Below are positions 1-8,376 of a DNA stretch of 61,007 nucleotides, one piece after another (position 1 is the first letter of the stretch; each line of letters begins with the position of its first letter). Position numbers and translations under genes: made by a program. The stretch comes from Erysipelotrichaceae bacterium (GTDB lineage Bacteria; Bacillota_I; Bacilli_A; Erysipelotrichales; Erysipelotrichaceae): positions 1-61,007 of the forward strand of contig JAQXQU010000113.1 in the NCBI GenBank assembly GCA_029101345.1, in the 5' to 3' direction. A model generated the notes under the pieces. The model made no database searches. It saw only the letters and a list, made by a program, of their open reading frames with translations, and was not told the DNA's origin.

Positions 1-75
1 ATTGATGCCAGCAACGATATCGAAACAGTCACCAGTGATTGCCTTAATGTCATAATGGGGCTCATCAATGGTTAA
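1..75 (+). CDS. tmk: Thymidylate kinase, C-terminal end (partial)
   Basis: An open frame enters from the left edge and stops at 73-75, giving 24 residues that begin IDAS and contain an I-E-x-V-T-x-D-C pattern. This resembles the extreme C-terminus of bacterial dTMP kinases (dTMP to dTDP). Gene order supports it, because tmk commonly precedes holB and ricT in Firmicutes. Its stop lies inside the start of holB (8-bp overlap), so the two are probably translationally coupled. With so few residues the call rests largely on context. Confidence 0.6.
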   Translation: MDASNDIETVTSDCLNVIMGLING

Positions 76-1051
76 GGAAGAAATCAAAAAGAAGGAAAGC
101 ATTGTCTATGCCACATTAAGAAATGCTCTGCTAAGTGATTCTGTTGCCCATAGCTATCTATTTGCCGGTGACCTTAATCCCCTAAAGACCAGGACTGCAA
201 TTCTTTTAGCGCAAAGCATTGTGGAAGGCAAGGGTGACTTTGCTTGTGAAACCTGCAAGACCTGCAACCGAATCAAGCAGGGCCTTTATTATGATGTCAG
301 ATATCTGGATGGCCGCAAGGAATCAATCAAGGATGAGCAGATTGAAGATCTGCTGAATGAGTTTTCCAGGACTGCTTTGGAAAAAAGCGGCAAGAAAATC
401 TATATCATTGACAATATCAACCATATGTCAAGCAAAGCTATGAACCATCTTTTGAAATTCATGGAAGAGCCAAGCAATGATAATACTTATGGCATCTTTA
501 TTACCGATGATATTGATGGCCTGCTTCCAACAATTGTCTCAAGATGCCAGACCATAACCTTTAAGACCCATGACTTTTCTGAAGCAAGGGAGCTTTATGA
601 AAATGCAGGTTTTGAAACAATTGATGCCTATCTTCTTGTTAATGTCTTCCACAGCTTCAATGAGGAAATCAAGACAGATGACAACAGCTATTTGCTGGCG
701 CTGGATGCCGTCAAAATGGTGATTGACCATCTGGACACCCCTTATGATCTTCCAGCCTTGTTATATAAGCAGTTCTATCTGCCTTTTGGAAGAGGCCGGG
801 AAAATGGCTTTATGGATGGCAGTGAATATTTCATGAAGATCTTCAGAACCATGCTTGAAGATGCCATTTCTGATAAGCGCCAGAATGATCATGAATATGA
901 TAGCTATTTATCAAACTTGCAAAGAAAGCAGCCAGTTGAACTCCTGGGCATTATTAATGACATTTACAGCCGTTTTTCCTCAAGTGCTGATCGCAAGCTG
1001 TTGTTTGACCAAATGGCTTTTGAAATAATATCATATACAAGTAGGTGCTAA
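68..1051 (+). CDS. holB: DNA polymerase III subunit delta'
   Basis: 327 residues, a normal length for the clamp-loader subunit delta'. It helps the gamma/tau complex load the beta clamp. The AAA+ N-terminal domain carries a zinc-binding cluster (CETCKTC, around residues 58-64), an I-x-x-I-D-x-x-x-x-M-S-x-x-A-x-N-x-L-L-K stretch near 115-130 and an SRC sensor motif (S-R-C-Q) near 158. The P-loop region is degenerate (no GKT), as expected for a non-hydrolysing clamp-loader subunit. It lies between tmk and ricT, the usual Firmicute order. The start overlaps the tmk end by 8 bp. Confidence 0.93.
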   Translation: MVKEEIKKKESIVYATLRNALLSDSVAHSYLFAGDLNPLKTRTAILLAQSIVEGKGDFACETCKTCNRIKQGLYYDVRYLDGRKESIKDEQIEDLLNEFSRTALEKSGKKIYIIDNINHMSSKAMNHLLKFMEEPSNDNTYGIFITDDIDGLLPTIVSRCQTITFKTHDFSEARELYENAGFETIDAYLLVNVFHSFNEEIKTDDNSYLLALDAVKMVIDHLDTPYDLPALLYKQFYLPFGRGRENGFMDGSEYFMKIFRTMLEDAISDKRQNDHEYDSYLSNLQRKQPVELLGIINDIYSRFSSSADRKLLFDQMAFEIISYTSRC

Positions 1052-1052
1052 T

Positions 1053-1904
1053 ATGGAAGAAAACTTAAAATATCTATCCGTCAAGTTTGAAACAACAAAC
1101 AAGACTTATACATTTTCAACTTTGGATAATTCAATCGCAAATGGTGACTATGTGGTAGTTGAGACCCAAAGAGGTCTTGAATATGCCAGGGTTGTCGCTG
1201 ATCCTTTTGATACGCCAAATGTTTCAATGGAAGTGAAGACGATCATCCGCAAAGCTGATGAACATGATGCGGCCAACTACCTTAAAAACAAGGAAGATGC
1301 CATCAAGGCCAAGGATATCTGCCAGAAGGAAAGCGATAAGCTGAAACTGGGCATGAATATCATCTCCGCTGAATATACGCTTGATCGGGCCAAGATCACT
1401 TTCATCTATGTCGCTGATGACAGAGTGGATTTCCGTGAATTATTGAAGGTTTTGGCTTCCATCTTCCATTGTCGCATTGATTTAAGGCAAGTTGGTACCA
1501 GAGACAAGGCCAAGATGGTTTCCGGCATTGGTGTCTGTGGAAGAGAGCTCTGTTGTACCCGATATCTCAATGACTTTGAAAGAATCTCCATTAATATGGC
1601 AAAAAACCAGCTTTTGGCTCTTAATATCCAGAAGCTCAGTGGCCAATGTGGCAATCTGATGTGCTGCCTAAGATATGAAGATGACACCTATAAGGAACTA
1701 AGAAAGGATCTGCCAAAGCTCAATAGCGTGGTAGAATTTGAAGGCAATCGCTATCGCATTACTTCCATTAATGTCATTGCCCGCAATTGCAAACTGGAAA
1801 ACCCTGACAATGCCTTATTTATTACTCTTGACGAACTATTAGCCAAGGGCAAATTCCAGAAGGCAAATGCCAAAAAAGAAGGGGAAGGCAAGGATGGTAA
1901 ATAA
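1053..1904 (+). CDS. ricT: PSP1-domain protein RicT (YaaT)
   Basis: 283 residues. RicT/YaaT family proteins work with RicA and RicF in a complex that influences RNase Y-dependent mRNA maturation, sporulation and competence in Bacillus. The diagnostic cysteine pairs are present: GVCGRELCC near residue 164 and GQCGNLMCC near 200, which in the family contribute to Fe-S cluster binding. The gene starts one base after the holB stop, and its end overlaps the most likely rsmI start by 11 bp, so tmk-holB-ricT-rsmI form one operon. Confidence 0.92.
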   Translation: MEENLKYLSVKFETTNKTYTFSTLDNSIANGDYVVVETQRGLEYARVVADPFDTPNVSMEVKTIIRKADEHDAANYLKNKEDAIKAKDICQKESDKLKLGMNIISAEYTLDRAKITFIYVADDRVDFRELLKVLASIFHCRIDLRQVGTRDKAKMVSGIGVCGRELCCTRYLNDFERISINMAKNQLLALNIQKLSGQCGNLMCCLRYEDDTYKELRKDLPKLNSVVEFEGNRYRITSINVIARNCKLENPDNALFITLDELLAKGKFQKANAKKEGEGKDGK

Positions 1905-2718
1905 GCCTACCCTCTATCTTGTTGCAACACCAATTGGCAATCTGAATGAAATAACGCCAAGAGCCCTGAAGGTCTTAAGCGAGGTTGAAGTCATTGCTTG
2001 TGAAGACACGAGGAATACTCTCAAGCTTTTAAGCCATTTTGCAATCCATAAAAGGCTTATTGCCTATCATAATTTCAATGAAGAGGACAGTACCAAGGGC
2101 ATTATGGAAATGCTTGAAAGCGGAAAGGATGTTGCCTTGGTTTCTGATGCTGGCTATCCTTTGATTTCTGATCCTGGCTATCTTCTTTGTGAGAAGGTCA
2201 TTGCCCAAGGCTTCAATATTGTGACTATTTCTGGTCCCAATGCCGGCATCAATGCCTTAGTAGCGTCAGGACTTGATACCAACCACTATCTCTTCTATGG
2301 CTTTTTGAATGCCAAGCCTGCAGCAGCTGAAAAGGAACTGCTGAAGCTCAAGGACTTTCCTTATACCATGATCTTCTATGAAGCCCCTCATCGCATTAAC
2401 CGGACTGTCAAGCTCGCACTTGCAACCTTAGGTGACCGCAAGGCAGTCATTGCCAGGGAATTGACTAAGATCCATGAGGAATATCTTAGAGGAAGGCTCT
2501 CTGAATTGGCTGAGCATGATAATCTCAAGGGTGAGATTGTCCTTTTGATTGAAGGCTGCCCAAGGGATACTAAAAAGGTTTCCTTTGATGATGTTTTGCC
2601 TGAAGCAATTGAACTTATCGATAATGGATTAAAGGCCAAGATGGCTATCAAGCAAGTTGCCAATAAGTATCAGCTTTCAGCAAATGAACTCTATGATTAC
2701 TATCTGAAGACCAAATAA
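1894..2718 (+). CDS. rsmI: 16S rRNA (cytidine(1402)-2'-O)-methyltransferase
   Basis: About 274 residues. RsmI 2'-O-methylates C1402 in the decoding centre of 16S rRNA using SAM. The tetrapyrrole-methylase fold is evident from LYLVATPIGNL at the N-terminus, CEDTRNT near residue 42, SDAGYPLISDPG near 82 and FYEAPHR near 160. A longer reading begins at 1867, but 1894 is preferred: the GGGGAAGG ribosome-binding stretch lies just before it, and homologues begin a few residues before LYLVATP. Last gene of the tmk operon, followed at once by a strong terminator. Confidence 0.93.
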   Translation: MVNKPTLYLVATPIGNLNEITPRALKVLSEVEVIACEDTRNTLKLLSHFAIHKRLIAYHNFNEEDSTKGIMEMLESGKDVALVSDAGYPLISDPGYLLCEKVIAQGFNIVTISGPNAGINALVASGLDTNHYLFYGFLNAKPAAAEKELLKLKDFPYTMIFYEAPHRINRTVKLALATLGDRKAVIARELTKIHEEYLRGRLSELAEHDNLKGEIVLLIEGCPRDTKKVSFDDVLPEAIELIDNGLKAKMAIKQVANKYQLSANELYDYYLKTK

Positions 2719-2746
2719 TTACAGGATTGGAAACAATCCTGTAATT
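2717..2746 (+). terminator. Rho-independent terminator after rsmI
   Basis: Perfect 13-bp inverted repeat (2717-2729 with 2734-2746) around a GAAA tetraloop, ending in a T-rich tract. It overlaps the rsmI stop codon and ends the tmk-holB-ricT-rsmI operon. Confidence 0.9.
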
Positions 2747-2805
2747 TTTATGTAAATGAAACCACATTCATTGAAAAAGGTGAAAAAAATGCAATGAAAA
2801 TGTAC

Positions 2806-2811
2806 TATAAT
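2806..2811 (+). promoter_or_regulatory. Probable -10 box of pyk
   Basis: A consensus TATAAT 32 bp before the pyk start. No good -35 hexamer lies at the right distance; TTGAAA at 2771 is too far upstream. The promoter call is therefore moderate. Confidence 0.5.
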
Positions 2812-2843
2812 TAACTAGAATTTTGTTTAGAGGAGGAAGCTTT

Positions 2844-4259
2844 ATGAACAAGCAGACCAAGATTGTTTGTACGATTGGACCTTCAAGCCAAAGCTATGAA
2901 ATGATCAAAAGACTGGCAAAGGAAGGCATGAATGTAGCACGTCTCAACTTCTCACATGGTTCTCATGAAGAACATGGTGCTAAGATAAAAACCATCAGAA
3001 AAGTCATGGCTGAAAATAACATGAATATCGGTATCATGCTTGATACATCCGGTCCGGAAATCCGTTTAGGTGATTTTGAAAAGGACAAGGAAGAATACCA
3101 GGCTGGTGATATCGTCACTGTCTGCAAGGAAGAAATCCTTGGAACGCATGACCGCTTTACCATCCGTTGCAAGGAACTGTTTGATGATATTAAGCCAGGC
3201 AACTATATTCTGGTCAATGATGGCAAGGAAAGACTGACAGTATTGGAAAACAACGGCGAAGAAATGAAGTGCCGTGTGGAAGTCAATGGCTATCTTTCAT
3301 CCCATAAGAACTGCAATGTACCGGGTGTCAAATTGACAATGCCATTCATTTCCAAGAAGGACTATGATGATATCGTCTTTGGCTGCGAAATGGATGTTGA
3401 CTATATTGCCGCATCTTTTACAAGAAGAGCTGAAGATGTTCAGGATATCCGTAAGATCATCACTCAGATGGGCAAGCCAAAAATCCAGATCATTGCCAAG
3501 ATTGAAAATGAAGAAGGGTATGAAAACCTTGATGAAATCCTGGAAGCAGCAGATGGCGTTATGGTGGCTCGTGGTGATTTCGGCATGGAAGTTGAAACGG
3601 CCAAGGTACCATTCTTCCAGAAGAAGATGATTGCTTTGGCTAACCATTATGGTAAGCCAGTAGTTACTGCTACCCAGATGCTTGATTCCATGATGGTCAA
3701 CCCAATGTGCACAAGAGCTGAAGCTTCGGATGTCTATAATGCCGTTCTTGATGGTTCAGATGCTGTGATGCTGTCAGGGGAAACTGCCGGTGGCAACTAT
3801 CCAGTTGAAGCTGTCAGGACGATGTCTTCAATTGTCATGGAAGCGGAAAAGCATGTACCATATTCTGAAAGGCTGGAAGCCGCAAAACGCAATGCCAAGA
3901 AGACAATCCAGGATGCCATTGCCATTTCCATTTCTGATGCAACATTGCAGCTTGATATTGCGGCTATTGTTGCCTTTACCCAGAGTGGCCAGAACTGCCA
4001 TAAGCTTTCTGAATACCGTCCTGATGTCCCAATCTATGCTGTTACCTTTGATCATTCTGTCCAATCCAAATTGCAATTATGCTGGGGTGTTGTCCCTCAA
4101 TATTCCAAGGTCAGAAATGACTTGAGCAATGAAGTTGAACTGGCATGTTCTGTTGCCAAATCCAATGGCATCAAGGAAGGTTCATTGATTATCATCTGTG
4201 CTGGTTATCCACAGGGCGTTGGTTCAACAAATACCATGAAAATTGTATCAGTTAAGTAA
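2844..4259 (+). CDS. pyk: Pyruvate kinase
   Basis: 471 residues. Converts phosphoenolpyruvate and ADP to pyruvate and ATP, the last step of glycolysis. Seen: KIVCTIGPSS at the N-terminus, NFSHGSHEEH near 38-47, the active-site IIAKIENEEG near residue 216, ARGDFGMEV near 242 and TRAEASDVYNAV near 290. It has no C-terminal PEP-utiliser extension, unlike some Bacillus enzymes. The start at 2844 is chosen because AGGAGG at 2831-2836 is correctly spaced and MNKQTKIVCTIGP is canonical; a start at 2823 would add seven residues with no ribosome site. Monocistronic, with its own terminator. Confidence 0.97.
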   Translation: MNKQTKIVCTIGPSSQSYEMIKRLAKEGMNVARLNFSHGSHEEHGAKIKTIRKVMAENNMNIGIMLDTSGPEIRLGDFEKDKEEYQAGDIVTVCKEEILGTHDRFTIRCKELFDDIKPGNYILVNDGKERLTVLENNGEEMKCRVEVNGYLSSHKNCNVPGVKLTMPFISKKDYDDIVFGCEMDVDYIAASFTRRAEDVQDIRKIITQMGKPKIQIIAKIENEEGYENLDEILEAADGVMVARGDFGMEVETAKVPFFQKKMIALANHYGKPVVTATQMLDSMMVNPMCTRAEASDVYNAVLDGSDAVMLSGETAGGNYPVEAVRTMSSIVMEAEKHVPYSERLEAAKRNAKKTIQDAIAISISDATLQLDIAAIVAFTQSGQNCHKLSEYRPDVPIYAVTFDHSVQSKLQLCWGVVPQYSKVRNDLSNEVELACSVAKSNGIKEGSLIIICAGYPQGVGSTNTMKIVSVK

Positions 4260-4280
4260 AGCCGAGGAAAAACTTGGCTT
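4259..4280 (+). terminator. Rho-independent terminator after pyk
   Basis: 8-bp stem (4259-4266 with 4273-4280, one G-T pair), 6-nt loop, then a T tract. Confidence 0.8.
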
Positions 4281-4319
4281 TTTCATTGATTATTAAGCAT
4301 TTGCCTGCACTAATAGGTT

Positions 4320-4325
4320 TATAAT
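4320..4325 (+). promoter_or_regulatory. Probable -10 box of the E2-like/mscL operon
   Basis: TATAAT 29 bp upstream of the start at 4355, after the pyk terminator. No convincing -35 box at 16-18 bp. An AGGGGAG ribosome site follows. Confidence 0.45.
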
Positions 4326-4354
4326 GTAAAAGATTTTAAGAATAAGGGGAGATT

Positions 4355-5200
4355 ATGGGGAAAAACAAGCGTTTTGATGCTGTAAGGATCAAGGATTTGG
4401 ATGGTTTTCATTCAATTGTTCCTTACATCATGCCAAAAAGATCGGAATCTGAGGTCTCTTTGACCCAGGAATTTGATATTACGGCATTAAATAAGTATAT
4501 TGAAGAGAGAAACAAGGAAGCAGGAACTAATCTCAAGCTCTTTCATTGCATTGCAACAGCAGTGGCCAAAACAATTTATCATCGTCCTTTGATGAATACC
4601 TTCATTGCTGGCAAATGCTTCTACAAGAGAAATGACATTACCTTATCATTTGTCGCTAAGCAGACCTTCAATGATGAAGCGCAGGAACTGCTGATGTTTA
4701 TCAAGGCTAAACCGGAAATGAATGTCAATGACTTCTCAAAGCTGATCCTGGGAGATGTCAAGACTGCTCGTAGCAAGAAGACCAATGATGTTGGCGATCT
4801 GATGGACAAGGTTGGCAAGCTCCCACGTTTCATTCTGGAAATATTCTTCTGGCTACTAAGAGTATTTGAATACTTTGGTATCTATCCGAAGTCATTGGCA
4901 GCTGGTGATCCCAACTATTCAACTGTACTGATGTCAAATCTAGGTTCCATTGGTTCCAATTCCTGCTATCATCATTTGTCAAACTTTGGCACTAATTCCA
5001 TCATGATGACGATTGGAACCATCAAGCATGATGAAATGACTGGCAAGGATAGTGTGGAAATGACATTCACACTTGACGAAAGAATTGCGGATGGCTTCTA
5101 TTTTGCCAAATCCCTAAGAATGTTCAGCTATGTCTTTGAAAATCCAACTGAACTAGCGGAACCTATTTCCAAGGAAGTGCCAGAAGATTTATTCAAATAA
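4355..5200 (+). CDS. Stand-alone 2-oxoacid dehydrogenase E2-like acyltransferase
   Basis: 281 residues matching the catalytic (CAT-like) domain of dihydrolipoamide acyltransferases: an N-terminal LTQEFDITAL strand, a central LFHCIATAVAKT helix and a C-terminal SNLGSIG...TIGTIK region. There is no lipoyl domain and no peripheral-subunit-binding domain, and no E1 or E3 gene nearby. The catalytic motif normally reads D-H-R-x-x-D-G; here residues 241-247 are DERIADG, so the catalytic His is Glu242. A classical E2 role is unlikely. It may acylate something by another mechanism or act non-catalytically. It shares a transcript with mscL, 11 bp downstream. Confidence 0.75.
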   Translation: MGKNKRFDAVRIKDLDGFHSIVPYIMPKRSESEVSLTQEFDITALNKYIEERNKEAGTNLKLFHCIATAVAKTIYHRPLMNTFIAGKCFYKRNDITLSFVAKQTFNDEAQELLMFIKAKPEMNVNDFSKLILGDVKTARSKKTNDVGDLMDKVGKLPRFILEIFFWLLRVFEYFGIYPKSLAAGDPNYSTVLMSNLGSIGSNSCYHHLSNFGTNSIMMTIGTIKHDEMTGKDSVEMTFTLDERIADGFYFAKSLRMFSYVFENPTELAEPISKEVPEDLFK

Positions 5201-5211
5201 GTGGAGGAAAT

Positions 5212-5604
5212 ATGAAAAAGTTCTTTAATGAATTCAAGGAATTCATTGCCCGTGGCAACGTAGTTGATATGGCCGTTGGTGTTGTTGTGGGTTCATCTTT
5301 TACAGCCATTGTTACATCGCTTGTCAATGACATCATCATGCCATTTGTTGGCATTGTCGTTGGTGGCATCTCATTTGCCGATCTTGCTTATACAACAGCC
5401 AATGGTGCAGTTCTAGCCTATGGCAATTTCATCCAGAATGTTGTCAATTTTCTGCTTGTAGCTTTTGTTCTCTTCTCGGTAGTAAGAGTGATGAACAGCC
5501 TAAAGCGCAAGAAGGAAGAACAGCCTGCTGTACCTGAAAAGAAGGGTCCAAGCACTGAGGAAATCCTTCTGGAAATCAGAGATTTGCTAAAAGATAGGAA
5601 ATAA
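5212..5604 (+). CDS. mscL: Large-conductance mechanosensitive channel
   Basis: 130 residues, standard MscL size. This homopentameric inner-membrane channel opens on membrane tension to release solutes during hypo-osmotic shock. It shows the amphipathic N-terminus (FKEFIARGNVVDMAVGVVVG), the first membrane helix with VGSSFTAIVTSLVNDIIMP, a periplasmic loop, a second helix near residues 70-95 and a charged cytoplasmic C-terminus (LKRKKEE...EILLEIRDLL). GTGGAGGA precedes the start. Probably co-transcribed with the E2-like gene. Confidence 0.96.
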   Translation: MKKFFNEFKEFIARGNVVDMAVGVVVGSSFTAIVTSLVNDIIMPFVGIVVGGISFADLAYTTANGAVLAYGNFIQNVVNFLLVAFVLFSVVRVMNSLKRKKEEQPAVPEKKGPSTEEILLEIRDLLKDRK

Positions 5605-5606
5605 GA

Positions 5607-5632
5607 AAATCAGCTCTTTAATGAGCTGATTT
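5607..5632. terminator. Bidirectional terminator between mscL and rsuA
   Basis: 10-bp perfect stem (5607-5616 with 5623-5632), with A-rich sequence on one side and T-rich on the other. It can end both the rightward mscL and the leftward rsuA transcripts; it overlaps the last codons of rsuA. Confidence 0.85.
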
Positions 5633-6293
5633 CTTCTTTTGTCAAAGGCCGATAACTGCCAAGGGGCAAATCTTCCAGTTTCAAGGGACCAAACTCGATT
5701 CTTTGAAGATAGATGACTTTGGTATCAAGTTTTTCAAACATGCGCTTGACCTGATGGAACTTGCCCTCAGCGATTGATAGATAGGCATGATGATCATCAA
5801 TGGCTTCATAGATGCCACCCTGGGTGATGAAGTCGCCTAAATCAAGTGGCTTCTCAAGAATCTCCTTGGCATTTTCAGGAAGGGGCTTGTCTACTTCAAC
5901 ATAATATTTCTTATAGACATGGCTTTTTGGTGAAAGCAGCTGGTGATTAAGCTCCCCATCATTGCAGATCAGCAAAAGCCCTTCTGTATCCTTGTCAAGA
6001 CGGCCAACAGGGAAGAGATCCTTTCTTTTTGATTTGATGAGTTCCATGACCGTTGGATCATATCTGTCTTCTGTAGCACTTAGATAGCCGGCTGGTTTAT
6101 TCAATAGGTAGTATTCATATTGCAGATAATTGACCTGTTGATCATCAAAGCTGATGACATCACCTTCCTTGGTCTTGTAGTCAGCTTTTTTAATGGGAAG
6201 TCCATTGACTTTGACACGGCCTTTTCTGATGTATTCCTTGACTTCATTGCGAGTACCGATGGACATATCGGCTAAGTACTTATCTAATCTCAT
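5610..6293 (-). CDS. rsuA: 16S rRNA pseudouridine(516) synthase family
   Basis: 227 residues. Family members isomerise U516 of 16S rRNA to pseudouridine. An N-terminal S4 RNA-binding domain begins MRLDKYLAD, and the catalytic domain carries GRLDKDTEGLLL with the catalytic Asp, plus HQVKRMFE near the C-terminus. An upstream extension to 6392 is open, but the family start is MRLDKYL at 6293. That ATG has no Shine-Dalgarno; a TATAAT box ends exactly 6 nt before it, so the mRNA is probably leaderless. RsuA versus RluB/E-type paralogue is not fully resolved. Confidence 0.88.
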   Translation of the reverse strand: MRLDKYLADMSIGTRNEVKEYIRKGRVKVNGLPIKKADYKTKEGDVISFDDQQVNYLQYEYYLLNKPAGYLSATEDRYDPTVMELIKSKRKDLFPVGRLDKDTEGLLLICNDGELNHQLLSPKSHVYKKYYVEVDKPLPENAKEILEKPLDLGDFITQGGIYEAIDDHHAYLSIAEGKFHQVKRMFEKLDTKVIYLQRIEFGPLKLEDLPLGSYRPLTKEEISSLKS

Positions 6294-6308
6294 AAAACAA
6301 TTATAGCA
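6294..6308 (-). promoter_or_regulatory. -10 promoter of a probably leaderless rsuA mRNA
   Basis: On the minus strand the order is TGC, TATAAT (6305-6300), six bases, ATG. The TGC makes an extended -10. Transcription would begin at or next to the A of the start codon, and no ribosome site exists. Confidence 0.65.
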
Positions 6309-6344
6309 TTTAGGAAAATGCCCATTTGCTGGCAATAAGTTAAT

Positions 6345-7496
6345 ATGAGATGCAAAAGATGTGGAAATGAAGATGAAAGCTATTTCTATCATGGCAAGGC
6401 TGGCACCTATTGCCGTAAATGTATACCTTTCAAAAGGCTGATGATTGAAGAAGAGCCAGCGCCAATTGCTTATGATATCAAAGGTGATGGTGATTATGAA
6501 TTGGGTTTTGAACTGACCAGATTTCAGAAAGAGGCTTCCAGGAAGTGCGTGGAGTATCTTAAGGAAAAGAATGTTTTGCTGGAGGCAGTCTGTGGAGCAG
6601 GCAAGAGCGAAATCATGGTTGAAGCCATGGCCTCCTATTTGAAGGAAGGCAAGAAGGTTTGTTTGGCAATTGCCAGAGTGGAAGTAGTCAAGGAACTAGC
6701 CATCCGCTATCAGCGCATTTTCCATAAACTCAAAGTGGTCAGTGTTTATGGGGGCCATAGTGCTGTTATCAGCGGTGATCTGATTATCTGTACAATTCAT
6801 CAGCTCTATCGCTATTATCAAAGCTTTGACTTGCTGGTAATCGATGAAGTTGATGCCTTCCCATTAAAGGATAATCTGACCTTGATGAATATTGCCATCT
6901 CTTCAGCTAGAGGCAGAATCATCTTCTCGACGGCGACCGTCAGCCCTTTTATTCTCAGTGTTTTGAAGAAAGGCGATTATGGTCATGTCAAACTCTTGGT
7001 CAGGCCCTCGCTTGTACCGATGGTGCTGCCAAAAGTCTATTATCTGCCCTGGCTGATTCTGCTAATGAGGCTGATAGTGATCATGAAGAAGACAAAAAGG
7101 CAGATGATCATCTTTACTGAAAGAAAGATGACGGCAAAGGTGCTTTATCATCTTTGCAAAAACTTCTTCAGCTGTACTTATGTCTATTCTGATTTACCTG
7201 AAAGAAATGAAAACATCAATGATTTTCGAAAGGGGAAATATCAGTTCATCTTCTCAACAGCAGTTCTAGAAAGAGGCATAACTATCAAAGGGGTTGAGGT
7301 AGCCTTGTTGATAAGATACAAGAGCTTTGATCAGGGATCAATTGTGCAGATGGTTGGCCGGGTTGGCCGGGATGTTGAAGATTTGGGAGGGGAAGCCTAC
7401 ATCCTAGCCACCTGTTACCATCAGGACATCAAAAAGGCCATTGACTACTTGAAGGAGGCGAACAGAGAACTTGAAATGTCTTTATTGCGATCATGA
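6345..7496 (+). CDS. comFA: ComFA-like DNA helicase (late competence)
   Basis: 383 residues. ComFA is the ATP-driven translocase that helps pull single-stranded DNA into competent cells. A four-cysteine zinc finger opens the protein (C3, C6, C23, C26), as in ComFA. The helicase core has Walker A AVCGAGKSE, Walker B VIDEVDAFP, STATVS motif III, and QMVGRVGRD motif VI near residue 338. Shorter than Bacillus ComFA (about 460), mainly in the N-terminal part. It overlaps comFC by 26 bp, so the pair is one operon. A complete competence apparatus cannot be judged from this window. Confidence 0.85.
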   Translation: MRCKRCGNEDESYFYHGKAGTYCRKCIPFKRLMIEEEPAPIAYDIKGDGDYELGFELTRFQKEASRKCVEYLKEKNVLLEAVCGAGKSEIMVEAMASYLKEGKKVCLAIARVEVVKELAIRYQRIFHKLKVVSVYGGHSAVISGDLIICTIHQLYRYYQSFDLLVIDEVDAFPLKDNLTLMNIAISSARGRIIFSTATVSPFILSVLKKGDYGHVKLLVRPSLVPMVLPKVYYLPWLILLMRLIVIMKKTKRQMIIFTERKMTAKVLYHLCKNFFSCTYVYSDLPERNENINDFRKGKYQFIFSTAVLERGITIKGVEVALLIRYKSFDQGSIVQMVGRVGRDVEDLGGEAYILATCYHQDIKKAIDYLKEANRELEMSLLRS

Positions 7497-8061
7497 AAAG
7501 AAGAAGGAGAGCCTCTTTTCACTTTTGATCAAAGAAGATCCCCTGTGTGTCAAATGCCGCAGGAGAATGAAATTCCATCATCAAAGGTTCAAGATTGATG
7601 GCAAGGATGCTGAGACCTTCTATGAATATGATTCCTTATTCAAGGATCTGCTTCTTCAATATAAGGAATGCGGTGATGAGGCATTGAAGGATGTCTTCCT
7701 ATATGGTCTATCTGATTACATCAAAGCTAAATACCATGGTTATCATCTCCTTTATGCACCATCGACTTTGGAAAAGAGGAAACAAAGGGGTTTTGATCAT
7801 CTGGAAGAGATTTATGGCGAATTGAAAATGGCCAAGGTCAATGGTCTCAGCATGAAAAATGAGCTTTCCCAATATGGCAAAAACGGAAGGGAAAGAGTGA
7901 AAATGTGCGATAATTATCGTTTTATTGGTGATTATGGAGGGAAGATACTGATAGCAGATGATGTCATTACAACCGGCAGTACCATTAAGGGAATCATCAA
8001 AGTGCTGCCAAAAACAGCTAAAATCAAAATTATAGCACTTGCCAGTGCAAAAAAGTATTGA
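7471..8061 (+). CDS. comFC: ComFC-like phosphoribosyltransferase-domain protein
   Basis: 196 residues, start TTG at 7471 preceded by AAGGAGG. ComFC/GntX family: an N-terminal zinc ribbon (C3, C6, then CVKC near residues 26-29) and a type I phosphoribosyltransferase domain with the PRPP loop ILIADDVITTGST near 170. In transformable Firmicutes ComFC acts with ComFA in DNA uptake, though its substrate is unclear. The gene begins inside comFA. Confidence 0.85.
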   Translation: MKCLYCDHEKKKESLFSLLIKEDPLCVKCRRRMKFHHQRFKIDGKDAETFYEYDSLFKDLLLQYKECGDEALKDVFLYGLSDYIKAKYHGYHLLYAPSTLEKRKQRGFDHLEEIYGELKMAKVNGLSMKNELSQYGKNGRERVKMCDNYRFIGDYGGKILIADDVITTGSTIKGIIKVLPKTAKIKIIALASAKKY

Positions 8062-8072
8062 AAACGCTTTCA
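8059..8072 (+). promoter_or_regulatory. cre-like (CcpA) operator upstream of the cold-shock gene
   Basis: TGAAAACGCTTTCA matches the 14-bp cre consensus (TGWNANCGNTNWCA) at every fixed position and is nearly palindromic. It overlaps the comFC stop codon and lies 50 bp before the cold-shock gene. The same bases could form a short hairpin, so operator function is inference. Confidence 0.5.
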
Positions 8073-8121
8073 ATTTGTATTTAAAAGTGATATAGTCATT
8101 TTAGTAAAAGGAGCTACTTGA

Positions 8122-8322
8122 ATGTTAGGTAAAGTTAAGCGTTTTAACAAGGTAAAGGGCTTTGGGTTTATCACTACTGATGAAGGCAACGACGTATTTT
8201 TCCATTATTCGCAGCTAGTGATGGACGGATACAAGACTATTGATGAGAATGCAAGAGTCGAGTTTGATGTCGTTGAATGCGATAAAGGCCCACAGGCTCG
8301 CAATATTAGGAATATCGGATAG
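8122..8322 (+). CDS. Cold-shock domain protein
   Basis: 66 residues, a single cold-shock domain (OB fold) of the CspA/CspB class, which binds single-stranded RNA and DNA and acts as an RNA chaperone. It begins LGKVKRFNKVKGFGFI with the RNP1 motif KGFGFI; RNP2 is DVFFHY instead of the more usual DVFVH. An AAAGGAG ribosome site precedes it and a terminator follows. Which csp paralogue it corresponds to cannot be decided. Confidence 0.95.
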   Translation: MLGKVKRFNKVKGFGFITTDEGNDVFFHYSQLVMDGYKTIDENARVEFDVVECDKGPQARNIRNIG

Positions 8323-8333
8323 TGTTGTTACCG

Positions 8334-8357
8334 AAAAAGGCTGCAGTCAGCCTTTTT
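8334..8357 (+). terminator. Rho-independent terminator after the cold-shock gene
   Basis: 10-bp perfect stem (8334-8343 with 8348-8357), loop CAGT, with the T tract built into the stem end. Confidence 0.85.
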
Positions 8358-8376
8358 ATTATGTAAGATTCTTATA

